Positions 43,717 to 52,967 are shown, numbered from the stretch's first letter. The stretch is 64,000 bases of DNA from Candidatus Mediterraneibacter stercoripullorum (GCA_019115765.1 DXCZ01000012.1:1-64000), one strand, 5' to 3'. Numbers and translations are program-made. Notes: generated from the sequence alone by a model not told the origin.

Positions 43717-44784
43717 TCACTCACCTTTCACTTCATCATAAATCTTCTTAACCCTGCCGCAATACTCCTCCGTCACCCGATGCGGACTCCCGCACTCGGC
43801 AGCCAGAGTCCCGGCACACTTGAAGCACACTTTCTGTGCCTCGCATGTCCTGCATTCCTCAGGCCATTCCAGAGCTTCCTCATATCGGACCAGCTCCTCC
43901 CAGGCCTTCTGAAATGGCATGTCTCTCACCGGGATATTCGGTTCATTCATAAAGCTGCAGAACCTCATATCACCGTTCCACACCACCCAGTATCCCAGGC
44001 GGTAGTCCTTGCAATAGGTACAGGGTTTTCTGTTTATATCAACCGGGGCTTTTTCCAGCCTCCGTTTGATCTCTTCTCTTTTCTGTTCTTCCAGTTTCTC
44101 CTCCACACGAACCTGCCGGGCCTCACTCTCGACTCCTCTGCAGGAGTCTTTGATCCCTCCGGTTGCCATCCATGGGAGTCTGTGGATGTATGCGTAGAAT
44201 GCCATCCTCTTTATATCATCTTCATTCTGCCGGATCACAGTACTGATCAGCTGGACCGGGATTTTCATTTCGCACAGGGCACGGATCCCGGCGTCTGCAT
44301 CGGTAAATCCATTCTTCATCCGGCATACTTTTTCATACACTTCATCGCTGGATCCATAGAGGGTGATCTTCGCCCCTCTTGGCGGATACTTCGCCAGCAG
44401 ATCTGCCATTTCCCCTTTGATAAGGGATGCGTTTGTCTGCAGGGTGATGAAGAATCCCATGGAGCACAGTTCCTTCCAGATTGTCTCGAACTCCGGATGC
44501 ATCAGCGGCTCTCCGCCGGTAACGCACAGCCAGGTAGTTCCGGCTTCTTTCGCTTCTTCTGCGATCCGGATCCACTCTTTCGCCGTCAGTTCTCTTCCGT
44601 ATTTCGGGATCTGATCCGGCTTCAGATGGACATAACACATCCGGCAATTGAAGTTACACCGCGGGGTAAGCTCAAAAGTTCCGGATATAGGGATCGCATC
44701 TGCGAATGCCTTTTCCCAGACAGATTTATAAAAGGGATCCAGCCATTCCATTCTCCGGCATGCCGGTTCAAATTCCGTACTCAT
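43717..44784 (-). CDS. Radical SAM/SPASM peptide-modifying enzyme (candidate)
   Basis: A 355-aa radical SAM enzyme with CNFNCRMC (C43, C47, C50) for the SAM-bound cluster, TGGEPLMHPEF, and a C-terminal SPASM domain with CTYCKDYRLGYWVVWNGDMRFC, ECRTCEAQKVCFKCAG and a final EYCG. The Cys pattern supports two auxiliary Fe-S clusters as in peptide-maturing SPASM enzymes. The start overlaps the PqqD-like stop as ATGA. Adjacent PqqD-like, kinase and exporter genes point to RiPP maturation. The chemistry (thioether, C-C or C-O crosslink) cannot be read; only one Cys is in the candidate peptide, so classical multi-thioether sactipeptide chemistry is unlikely. Confidence 0.88.
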   Translation of the reverse strand: MSTEFEPACRRMEWLDPFYKSVWEKAFADAIPISGTFELTPRCNFNCRMCYVHLKPDQIPKYGRELTAKEWIRIAEEAKEAGTTWLCVTGGEPLMHPEFETIWKELCSMGFFITLQTNASLIKGEMADLLAKYPPRGAKITLYGSSDEVYEKVCRMKNGFTDADAGIRALCEMKIPVQLISTVIRQNEDDIKRMAFYAYIHRLPWMATGGIKDSCRGVESEARQVRVEEKLEEQKREEIKRRLEKAPVDINRKPCTYCKDYRLGYWVVWNGDMRFCSFMNEPNIPVRDMPFQKAWEELVRYEEALEWPEECRTCEAQKVCFKCAGTLAAECGSPHRVTEEYCGRVKKIYDEVKGE

Positions 44785-45104
44785 GATTCATCCTTCTTGG
44801 GCATCCGGACAAATACCCTGCCTCGCTTGATTCCATCATCCATGATGTTGTTATCCGACAGTATTTTCAGGAATTTCTCCACATCTTCCGCCGCCTTTTC
44901 TTCTGTTACACCAGTGTAGTGCTCCATGATCCTCTGCACCAGATCTTCTTTCTCGAACTCATGGTCCTTCATGTAGTCCCAGAGGTAGGCTGCTGAGGAA
45001 GAGATGTAAACAATGCTGGTCACTTCCTGCACCCGCTTCCCGGTCGGCACGATCACGTACTGTCCGGCAACCTCCCGCAGGATCAGGCCGTCTTTCAGTT
45101 TCAT
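44781..45104 (-). CDS. PqqD-family peptide chaperone / recognition element
   Basis: A 107-aa PqqD-like winged-helix protein (MKLKDGLILREVAGQYVIVPTG, then SAAYLWDYMKDHEFEKEDLVQRI and DVEKFLKIL). PqqD proteins bind leader peptides and present them to the radical SAM partner. I choose the third ATG (45104), because AAAGGGG lies 9 nt before it and touches the first one. It is translationally coupled to the rSAM gene. Its base composition matches the rSAM gene and not the AT-rich peptide gene. Confidence 0.88.
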   Translation of the reverse strand: MKLKDGLILREVAGQYVIVPTGKRVQEVTSIVYISSSAAYLWDYMKDHEFEKEDLVQRIMEHYTGVTEEKAAEDVEKFLKILSDNNIMDDGIKRGRVFVRMPKKDES

Positions 45105-45124
45105 ACGCATCATCCCCTTTCCAG

Positions 45125-46582
45125 CTATACTGCTGCTGTTTTGTCAGGTATATTCAATACTATCCGAAGGATAAATGTCTCTCCTTCTGTCCGGTATTCC
45201 AGACTGCCGTCGTATTTCTTGGCGACCGCTCTCATACTGGCGATCCCATCCCCGCCCGCGCGGTCCCGCCTTACAGGGCCGGCTGTGCCGCCGTTTTCGG
45301 CTCCCGGACTCTTCCTGAACTTCTTTTTCATGCCCTCTTCCCCCTCCGGGGCCATACAGTTCTCTATTTTAATAAGGAAGGACTGCTTCACCTGTCTGAG
45401 CATGATCCGGATAAACGGCTGGTCCGCTCCCGAGTCCTCACATGCCTCAACGGCATTCTCCATGGCATTTCCAAGGAGAACTGTCATATCTGTTATATCG
45501 AAAGGATAGTATTCTTTGATACTGATGTCTGTTTCCACCCGGATTCCTTTCTTCTCCGCAAGAGAGAAGTAATATCCCAGGATCACATTGAACATTGGAT
45601 TGCCGCAGATATCTCTGTCGGCAATCTCTTCCCATTCTTTCAGATACCTTTTCAGGTAATCCTCAAGACGGTCATACTGTTTTCTGTCTGCCAGCGAAGC
45701 CATTGTCCTGAAATGATGTCTCATATTGTGGTACATCCTCCGGTCTTCGCCGAGCCGGTCACTGAATGACTGATATTGTTGACTTTCCGCAGCAGCCAGC
45801 ATGGCGCTGGTCCGCTCCAGTTCTTCTATCTGCTTTTCTGCTGTCTGCAGCCCGCGCAGATAGAAGTGATATGCGAATATATCCATCAGGATCATGCTGG
45901 CCATCCAGATCAGGATACACAGCTCGCCTGCTCCGTCTTTCAGGAAATAATACAGCTTCTGTTCTGCGCTCAGAGAACATATGTATAATATAAGAAGCAG
46001 AACAGAGATTATAGTGACCATGCAAAGCTTCTTCCGGTTGGATGTATGCATATGTTCAGATCTGTGCTGCTTCATCAGTCTGTATATAAATGGATAAGTA
46101 ATAGCAGTTATGATAACGTATATAATAATGCTGACCGTGGACCACGGCCTGAACCCGCTGCCATAGACCCGGATCTCGAGGAGTTTTTCCACGGTCTCGG
46201 TCACTGCATACAGGAACGTTCCATAATGCAGTACGATCAGCCAGGTCAGAAGCCTGGTTCCGGCTTCCTTTTTCACCGCCAGGAAATAGGCAGCCGTCTC
46301 AATACTGAACATGCACAATAAAATGAGATTGCCCCATAACCAGCAAGCCGCCGCATCTTCTCCTGCCTGACAGCTTCCTTCATACAAGATTACTGCCTCT
46401 GCTGTTCCTGCCAGGATTATTCCTGCGGCCATCACCGGTACTAATATCCTTCTGAACACTCTCATCTGCCTTATGCCATAAGGTACAAAAAGCAAGAAAA
46501 CAATCGGAAGAGCCTGTATCAGGATTCCGCAAAACTGTATGCAGACATATATCTGTCTGCTGTCTGTCCCCGCCACGCACAC
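45125..46582 (-). CDS. AgrC-like GHKL sensor histidine kinase
   Basis: A 485-aa kinase with six or so membrane helices in the first 235 residues (for example FCGILIQALPIVFLLFV and TVSIIIYVIITAITYPFIY), a coiled-coil (TAEKQIEELERTSAMLAAAE), the His motif RRMYHNMRHHFRTM, and a GHKL ATPase domain with LLGNAMENAVEAC. This is the AgrC/ComD layout used for peptide pheromones. It starts with GTG two bases after the LytTR gene stop, so the pair is coupled. Next to a peptide-modification module, it may sense the mature product or a related peptide. Confidence 0.9.
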   Translation of the reverse strand: MCVAGTDSRQIYVCIQFCGILIQALPIVFLLFVPYGIRQMRVFRRILVPVMAAGIILAGTAEAVILYEGSCQAGEDAAACWLWGNLILLCMFSIETAAYFLAVKKEAGTRLLTWLIVLHYGTFLYAVTETVEKLLEIRVYGSGFRPWSTVSIIIYVIITAITYPFIYRLMKQHRSEHMHTSNRKKLCMVTIISVLLLILYICSLSAEQKLYYFLKDGAGELCILIWMASMILMDIFAYHFYLRGLQTAEKQIEELERTSAMLAAAESQQYQSFSDRLGEDRRMYHNMRHHFRTMASLADRKQYDRLEDYLKRYLKEWEEIADRDICGNPMFNVILGYYFSLAEKKGIRVETDISIKEYYPFDITDMTVLLGNAMENAVEACEDSGADQPFIRIMLRQVKQSFLIKIENCMAPEGEEGMKKKFRKSPGAENGGTAGPVRRDRAGGDGIASMRAVAKKYDGSLEYRTEGETFILRIVLNIPDKTAAV

Positions 46583-46584
46583 CT

Positions 46585-47295
46585 CTATGTGATCCGCATT
46601 GCAGCTTCAAACATATAGTCATTATATTTTTTTCTGCTTTCCGCCCTGGTCTTCCGGCTGAGCATAAATGTCACTCCTGCGATCTCACAGGACTGTGTAT
46701 TCATCTTCTCCACTGCCTCCATGTTGACGATAACGCCCCTGTTAATACGAAGGAAACGTTCGTCCAGCTTCTCCATGAATCGCTGAATGCTGTCTCTGAC
46801 AGTGAGGATCGATCCGTTCAGCAGGTGAATATGCAGGTTGTTATGATCACTGTCTATATAGGAAATCCTCTGAAAAGGTATCTCCTCTGTTTCCCGTATG
46901 CCGGTATGGAGCACCGCATTCTTGCGGGCACTCTCTTCAAACCGCCTTCTGATCTCCTCCATATCCTTCTGCTCCCAGGGCTTTACAAGATAGTGGAGAG
47001 CGTTCACCGCGAACAGCTCCGGACCGAAATCCCTGCTGTTGCTCACAAAAACCATTTTCAGTTCCGGGAAATTCTCGTGTATCCATTTACCTGCCTGGAT
47101 CCCGTCTACATTATCCATATAAATATCAAGAAAGATCAGGTCATACCCTGTACCTTTCTGAATGCTGCGGATCACTTCCTGTCCGCTGCCGGCCACATCG
47201 ATCCGGGCCTCCGGCCAAACTGCCTTCACAGACTGTACCAGTTCTCCTCTGTCATACATTTCGTCATCACAGACCATAATTCTCATTTGTTTCAA
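46585..47295 (-). CDS. LytTR-family response regulator
   Basis: A 236-aa AgrA-like regulator: receiver with VCDDE, phospho-Asp in LIFLDIYMDNVDG, VSNSRDF and KPWEQ, then a LytTR DNA-binding domain (IPFQRISYIDSDHNNLHIHLLNGS, FLRINRGVIVNMEAVEKM). The TTG start at 47295 has GAGGTG 9 nt upstream; the alternative ATG at 47286 lacks a good site. First gene of the candidate peptide operon. Direct repeats 80-110 bp upstream may be its own binding site. Confidence 0.9.
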   Translation of the reverse strand: MKQMRIMVCDDEMYDRGELVQSVKAVWPEARIDVAGSGQEVIRSIQKGTGYDLIFLDIYMDNVDGIQAGKWIHENFPELKMVFVSNSRDFGPELFAVNALHYLVKPWEQKDMEEIRRRFEESARKNAVLHTGIRETEEIPFQRISYIDSDHNNLHIHLLNGSILTVRDSIQRFMEKLDERFLRINRGVIVNMEAVEKMNTQSCEIAGVTFMLSRKTRAESRKKYNDYMFEAAMRIT

Positions 47296-47373
47296 AGCTC
47301 AATACACCTCATACTCCGGCATGAAAACCAAAGCATATAAATATTATATATTTTCCCTTCGTCCGTTGAATCA

Positions 47374-47404
47374 CCACTTATCCCCATTTTATACCATTTA
47401 TCCC
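47374..47404 (-). promoter_or_regulatory. Direct repeats before the LytTR gene (candidate LytTR site)
   Basis: On the plus strand CCACTTATCCC at 47374 and CCATTTATCCC at 47394 differ in one base and lie 20 bp apart, two helical turns. LytTR regulators bind about 9-bp direct repeats with a 10-13 bp gap, so the geometry fits. The TATAAT-like element at 47416-47421 (minus) lies just upstream. Confidence 0.45.
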
Positions 47405-47517
47405 AATTCCCGCATATTATAGAGCATCTTATAATAAAAATACATTTATCAGACATCCGGATGAACGTACACAGCTGGATCAGCGGAAGATCAGGAAGGC
47501 GTATCCCGGGATTTCGG

Positions 47518-47576
47518 CGCAAAAAGCCCCCGCAGGGAACTATGCAGTTCTATCTGCACAATCCCTCACGGGGGCT
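47518..47576 (-). terminator. Intrinsic terminator of the 1673-aa surface protein gene
   Basis: AGCCCCCG pairs with CGGGGGCT, enclosing an inner AGGGA/TCCCT stem, followed by TTTTTTGCGCC on the minus strand. The rest of 47296-47621 holds the LytTR promoter region and no convincing gene. Confidence 0.88.
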
Positions 47577-47621
47577 CTTCCTATTATGCTGTCTTCTTAT
47601 TATGCTGTCTTCTTACTTATG

Positions 47622-50600
47622 TTATCTTCCTACTCCGCTGGTTCCTTCCGGGCAGATCGCAATACTTAATGTATCCAGAGTCTCTCCATATTTTACGATA
47701 AAGTCCTGTTCAGCCAGCCATTTGTCTGTGTCGGATACATATTCATATCCTTCCGGCAGCTCCCAGTCATCCTTTGTAAATGTATGTTTTTCTCCTTCTG
47801 TTCCTCTGGCGGTCAGTTCCATCTTCCAGGGCTCTCCACCTTCATCAGTAAGAGGAATGCCCCACTCGTCCATCCACCAGATCACAAGTTTTGCCTCAGC
47901 CTGGTCAGCCGGAATCCTTACTTTTACTTCGGCTGTATTATCATCCTTATTGATCAGAGTATCACCGACATTTACAATCTCATATCCCTGCGGAATATTC
48001 TGCAGAATACTTGTGTTGAACTGATAGCTGTCTTCCTCAACAGAGATTGTCTCTATTCCTACCGTCTCACCAGTTGCCTCATCCACATAGCTGACTGTCA
48101 CTTCTTTGTTCTGAACAATGTTTGTGATACGGATATCTACATCATTTCCGTTTCCTGCAAGGTCATAGATATTGACGTTGCGGTCTACGTTATGAGTATA
48201 CTCCTTTGTAAATGTAACATCGTCAACTTTTGTCCAGCCTTCCGGTGTCTGGATCGGTTCATTTGCGCGGATCGTAACGATCACACTTCCGGATGTGATC
48301 TCTGTTGTTGAATATTCAACATCCGCTTCAGGAGCCACTTTATCAATTCCGGTAACAGTAACAACTGCGCTTCCCGTTACTCCCGACAGACTTGTAAGTG
48401 TTACGGTTTCTTCCGTATTCTCACTATATGTCTTCTGGAACTGATTTCTCTTTGCACTTCCCGGTACTCTCTCCCAGCCGTCCGGAACATTACACTCAAC
48501 ATTTGTGGAAATGATCACAGTCACATCCTCATTCGTAGGCTGACCGTCATTCGAGTAAGCAACCTCTGCTGTCGGAGCAATATTTTCAATTCTCTTAACT
48601 TCGAAGCTTGCTTTCTCGGATACATTTCCTGCAATATCTGTTACCGTTATGCTGTCCTTTTTGGCCTCTGTATAAACTTTGGCCCACTGAGTTCCATCAG
48701 ATCCTTCTACTTCTGTCCAGCCTTCGCCCGGGCACTGTACCGCCTCATCAGCAGTAATCGTAACCGTCTTGGATGTACTCATCTGACTGTTCTCAGGACT
48801 GATCGCAACATCCGTGATAACCGGAGCAACCTTGTCAATTCCTGTAACATTGATCTCAAACTCTGCGGATACTCCGGACAGGCTTACAAATGTAACTGTC
48901 TCTGTTGTATTCTCGCTGTATGTCTTCTGGAACTCGTTCCTCTTAGCACTTCCCGGTACCCTTTCCCATCCGTCCGGTGTCTGGCACTCTACATTTGTCT
49001 TAACCGTTACAACTACATCCTGGTTCGTCGGCTGTCCGTTGTTGGAATAGGTAATCTCTGCTTCCGGCTTCACATTCTCGACCCGCTTCACTTCTAATTT
49101 ATAAGCGTCGGATTCATTTCCTGCGATATCCGTAAACTTGATCTCGCCCTTGAAGTTCTCTGTGAACTCCTTCTGCCACTGGGTTCCGTTGGAGCCCTCG
49201 ACTTCTGTCCATCCTTCCAGTGCCTGGATCGGCTCTGAGATTGTAAATGTAACCGTCTTGGATGTGCTCATCTGTCCATTGTCCGGTGTGATGACAAACT
49301 CACCGACAAGCTCCGGCTTCGTCTGATCCACATAGAATGTATATGTAGTGGAATTGCCCGCCTTGTCATATACAGTCAGTGTATTCTTGCCTTCCTCGCC
49401 GTTGCCTTCCTTCAGATAAGACTTGATATTCTGGTAATTGCCATCGCCCCATGTTCCTGTGATGCCTGTCGGCTTCTCCTTGCCATTCAGCACGTAATAG
49501 TCGAGCGCTGTGTCATCATGGAACTTCAGGCTGATGTTAATGTTGTACGGCTTCTCCTGGTCAATATTCTGAAGTTTTCCGCCTGTGGAGATCTGAGCGG
49601 TAGGAGCTGTCGTGTCCTTCACCTCTTCTTCCCACTGAGCGTATACTGTCATATTGCCGTCCAGTGTATCGCCCACGTTCAGCGCTTCACCGGAACCGTC
49701 CTCGCTTGTATTCCATCCTGCCAGCACGAAACCATCCTTTGTAAATGCCGGCATCTGCGCCTCTGTAATGGCTGTGTCGTTTGCCACATATGCATAAGCA
49801 GTCTGTCCCGCATTTGTTCCGTGGAATGTAACCATGCTGTAAGACGGATCTTCTACGTAAAGTCCTGCCCACTGGACATCTCCTTCGGATGTAAAGTACT
49901 TGTTGAAATCTGTCTCGCCAAGGTATGCAGACAGGCTTCCTTCCGGAACAGTAACCGTTCCTTCCCCTTTAACAATCTTGCCCTCAGTTGCCGGAGGAGT
50001 TTCCTTCTCTATAATGAGATGGAAATCGTTCATCGTTCCGTTATACGGAGTAGCGAATCCACATTCATCCAGACTTACAATGCTTGCAGGCAGCGTCACT
50101 TCTTCCAGGCTGTCTGTCCAGTAAAATGCCTTGGAACCGATTGTCTCAACCTTTGGCATATCAACGCTTTCAAGCGCTGTACATCGCTGGAATGCCTGGC
50201 TGTTAATAACCGTCACATCCGGTATAGAGATTGACACAATTCCGGAATTCTGGAATGCACTCTCTCCAATCTCGGTAAATCCGCCAAGTTCTACATTCTC
50301 AAGATATCTTATACCTTCAAATGCATCATCCGGCAGTACCGTAGAGCCATTCTCATAGGTCAGCCCGTCTGTCAGATTCAGTGTCAGTGCTTCAAGATCT
50401 TCACACTCTTCTTTGATATATGTAAGATCCTCCTTTGTAACATTACCGGATACGAACTTGATAGACGTCACATCCCCTGCATCGATTCCAGATGCCGTGA
50501 TAGCTTCTTCCAGCGTTTCGCCGCCAACAGACTGGCCGTTAATTTCCGCGGTCACATTAACAACCGCTTCTTCGAATACCGGATAAACTTTGATATTGTC

Positions 50601-52643
50601 TTTTGTAATAGCTGTCTCAGTTGTTATCCAATCGCCGGAGCCGTCTTTCTTTGTATTCCAGCCGGCAAATTCATAGCCTTCTTCTGCTTCGGCTGTGGGG
50701 ATCTGCTTCTCTGTCGGAGTAGAACCAGCCTTTACAAAGGCATACCAAGCATCTCCGCCGCCTGCAATGTTTTTCGCATTAAACTCAATACGATAAGTTC
50801 CTTCTTCTTTTAGATATAGCTTATTCCAATAAGTATCACTTGTTTTAATTGCACCTTCCGCATCCAGGTTATCCTTTATCTGATCCAGATAGTTCTGAAG
50901 CGCTCCCTCCGGAACTGTCACGGTCGCCTGTGATGTTATGCTTCCCACTCCGTCAAATGCGCCATATGCTACGGTTGGAGGTGTTGAGCCAAGCATTGTA
51001 ATCTTTGCACTGCTCTTCTTTCCATTATCTGTCGCGCCAAATTCAATATCTTCAATCGTCTTCAGTGTAGCAGGGAGCGTCAGATTCTTCAAAGAGTCTG
51101 TATATCTAAAAGAACCCTTCTCCAAAGTTTCAACTGACTCTAAGGTCAGATTCTCCAACTTTGTACAATTGAAGAACGCAGACTGTCCGATCACTTTCGC
51201 ACTGCTCAAGTCAAGATCTACTACTCGTGGTACTCCGCTAAACGCGCTCGTTCCAACTGTTACGACATCAGGCATATTAATTACTTTTACCGAATCAGAT
51301 TTCAGGCTGCTTCCCTGGATTTCTGTAATACCGCCAAGGGTAAGTGTCTGTAATACCCCCTTAGGAGTACTTCCATTTGTCCGTTCCGCAAACTCAAGGA
51401 CTGCCGTCTCCGTACTCAGTACCGTTGTAGGATTGCCATCTTTTCCGATCAGCTGCAGATTCTCGCCCAGATTCATCGTCAGTTCTTTCAACGTAGGAAG
51501 CGTTTTAATATAAGCCAGATCATCCTGAGTAACTTTACCGGATTCAATGGTAAGTGCTGTCACGTCTCCGGCAGTAAGTCCTGCTGCTTCTACAGCCTTT
51601 TCCAGTGAAGCGCCATTGTATGATGTTCCATTGATATTCGCTGTTACAACAGTCTGCTGCTCCGGCAGCTTCAGGCCTGCCCAGGTATGGTCTTCTGCAT
51701 CATACCACTTTGTATCCGCCATATATGCGTCCAATGCTTCTTCTGGAACCGTCAGAGTTGATTCCGGTGCAGCTTTCGTAAACGGAGTTCCGTTTCCTGT
51801 GATTTCCGGAGGAGTCATCTTATCTATAGTCACATGGATCTCTTTCTTAGCTCCGCCATTGCCGCGATAGAATGCTTTCCGCGCCAGTTTTTCAATCGTA
51901 TCAGGAAGATGGATTTCCGTAAAGTTCTTGCCGTCAAAGGCATTTGAATCTATTGATTTTACCTTCGGCATATTTACTTCTGTCAATGCATTACAATTTG
52001 AAAATGCATAATTCGAAATTGTCACTACATTTGGCAGATTAATACTTTTCAGCGCCCCTCCCTTGCCCGTATTGGCATCGCTAGGAGACTGCATGAAAGC
52101 ATATGGTCCTACCTTCACTACATCTGGTATAGATACATTTGCAAGAGATTTTGTTTCTGCGAGAGAATATGATCCAAGTTCTGTAAATCCGTCAAGTTCA
52201 ACTGTCTCAAGACTCTCCATATCCTGGAATGCACGAGAAGGTAATACAGTAACTCCCGCGTCAAAGGTCAGTTCCTCTGTCAAGTTAAGTTTGAATGTTT
52301 CAAGCGCCTCGCAGTTTTCCTTAATATAAGCAAGGTCTTCTGATGTAACATTACCAGACTGGAATTCAATCGTTTCCACATCCGCCGCATTGATGCCTGC
52401 TGCCTCTACAGCTGCCTGGAAACTCTCGCCTTCTGCTGCTTTGCCATCAATTAAAGCAGTTACAAGTCCTTCAGCTACTTTTGTCACCTGTTCATTTCCG
52501 TCATCTGATGTACTCTGCACTTCAGCCTGTATAGTCTTCACATTCATTTCCTGCAACGGAGCCGCCGATACCATTACCTGCGGGCAAACCATAGACAGAC
52601 AGATCACCAGTCCAAGTGCTTGCTTTAAAAATTTCCTTTTCAT
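47622..52643 (-). CDS. Very large secreted protein with BspA-type leucine-rich and Ig-like repeats
   Basis: A 1673-aa protein. A Sec signal peptide (MKRKFLKQALGLVICLSM to VSAAPLQ) is followed by three BspA/LRR_5 blocks (for example AFSNCNALTEVNMPKV), two InlB-type Listeria-Bacteroides repeats (EFAGWNTKKDGSGDW, VLAGWNTSEDGSGEA), then several Ig-like repeats that alternate TVTITADEA and VTGIDKVAP units, and a C-terminal domain ending QDFIVKYGETL. No LPXTG or membrane anchor is seen. I start at the ATG at 52643 with AAGGAAAA upstream. It is likely a surface or secreted adhesin-like protein; its ligand is unknown. Confidence 0.85.
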   Translation of the reverse strand: MKRKFLKQALGLVICLSMVCPQVMVSAAPLQEMNVKTIQAEVQSTSDDGNEQVTKVAEGLVTALIDGKAAEGESFQAAVEAAGINAADVETIEFQSGNVTSEDLAYIKENCEALETFKLNLTEELTFDAGVTVLPSRAFQDMESLETVELDGFTELGSYSLAETKSLANVSIPDVVKVGPYAFMQSPSDANTGKGGALKSINLPNVVTISNYAFSNCNALTEVNMPKVKSIDSNAFDGKNFTEIHLPDTIEKLARKAFYRGNGGAKKEIHVTIDKMTPPEITGNGTPFTKAAPESTLTVPEEALDAYMADTKWYDAEDHTWAGLKLPEQQTVVTANINGTSYNGASLEKAVEAAGLTAGDVTALTIESGKVTQDDLAYIKTLPTLKELTMNLGENLQLIGKDGNPTTVLSTETAVLEFAERTNGSTPKGVLQTLTLGGITEIQGSSLKSDSVKVINMPDVVTVGTSAFSGVPRVVDLDLSSAKVIGQSAFFNCTKLENLTLESVETLEKGSFRYTDSLKNLTLPATLKTIEDIEFGATDNGKKSSAKITMLGSTPPTVAYGAFDGVGSITSQATVTVPEGALQNYLDQIKDNLDAEGAIKTSDTYWNKLYLKEEGTYRIEFNAKNIAGGGDAWYAFVKAGSTPTEKQIPTAEAEEGYEFAGWNTKKDGSGDWITTETAITKDNIKVYPVFEEAVVNVTAEINGQSVGGETLEEAITASGIDAGDVTSIKFVSGNVTKEDLTYIKEECEDLEALTLNLTDGLTYENGSTVLPDDAFEGIRYLENVELGGFTEIGESAFQNSGIVSISIPDVTVINSQAFQRCTALESVDMPKVETIGSKAFYWTDSLEEVTLPASIVSLDECGFATPYNGTMNDFHLIIEKETPPATEGKIVKGEGTVTVPEGSLSAYLGETDFNKYFTSEGDVQWAGLYVEDPSYSMVTFHGTNAGQTAYAYVANDTAITEAQMPAFTKDGFVLAGWNTSEDGSGEALNVGDTLDGNMTVYAQWEEEVKDTTAPTAQISTGGKLQNIDQEKPYNINISLKFHDDTALDYYVLNGKEKPTGITGTWGDGNYQNIKSYLKEGNGEEGKNTLTVYDKAGNSTTYTFYVDQTKPELVGEFVITPDNGQMSTSKTVTFTISEPIQALEGWTEVEGSNGTQWQKEFTENFKGEIKFTDIAGNESDAYKLEVKRVENVKPEAEITYSNNGQPTNQDVVVTVKTNVECQTPDGWERVPGSAKRNEFQKTYSENTTETVTFVSLSGVSAEFEINVTGIDKVAPVITDVAISPENSQMSTSKTVTITADEAVQCPGEGWTEVEGSDGTQWAKVYTEAKKDSITVTDIAGNVSEKASFEVKRIENIAPTAEVAYSNDGQPTNEDVTVIISTNVECNVPDGWERVPGSAKRNQFQKTYSENTEETVTLTSLSGVTGSAVVTVTGIDKVAPEADVEYSTTEITSGSVIVTIRANEPIQTPEGWTKVDDVTFTKEYTHNVDRNVNIYDLAGNGNDVDIRITNIVQNKEVTVSYVDEATGETVGIETISVEEDSYQFNTSILQNIPQGYEIVNVGDTLINKDDNTAEVKVRIPADQAEAKLVIWWMDEWGIPLTDEGGEPWKMELTARGTEGEKHTFTKDDWELPEGYEYVSDTDKWLAEQDFIVKYGETLDTLSIAICPEGTSGVGR

Positions 52644-52757
52644 ATTTTTTTCCTTGTCCCGTATCCCCAACGTACGGGATCCCTTTCCTAACAGTAAAAT
52701 CTTGTAATTTCACGTTTAGTTATAACCGACAACCTTTCTCTGCCACCCTCCTTTTTA

Positions 52758-52797
52758 TATTATCAATTTCGTCGATTATATTTTTTAATTGATAATA
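52758..52797. promoter_or_regulatory. Inverted repeat in the promoter region of the 1673-aa protein gene
   Basis: TATTATCAATT (52758-52768) and AATTGATAATA (52787-52797) are perfect 11-bp inverted arms 18 bp apart, in a very AT-rich stretch about 120-150 bp before the start codon, with a TATAAT on the minus strand between them. It has the form of a dimeric operator. Confidence 0.55.
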
Positions 52798-52900
52798 TTT
52801 TTGTTAATTTTTAACAACGCAAGCATAGCACTCTTCCATTTCTTTTTCAACAGATTTACTATTTTCTGGCAATATATTAACAAAAGAAAGCAATTTTCTC

Positions 52901-52947
52901 AAAAACAGCAGGTTCCTGTCTGTACTTTATACAAACAGGAACCTGCT
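52901..52947 (-). terminator. Intrinsic terminator of the 1196-aa surface protein gene
   Basis: AGCAGGTTCCTGT pairs perfectly over 13 bp with ACAGGAACCTGCT, followed by GTTTTTG on the minus strand. Confidence 0.88.
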
Positions 52948-52967
52948 TACTAAAAAACTATTATTCT

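Noticed and set aside
47292-47522. 76-aa minus ORF before the LytTR gene as a possible pheromone precursor (AgrD-like)
   Set aside because: No well-spaced ribosome binding site, it starts inside the terminator of the neighbouring gene region, and it lacks an AgrD-like layout.
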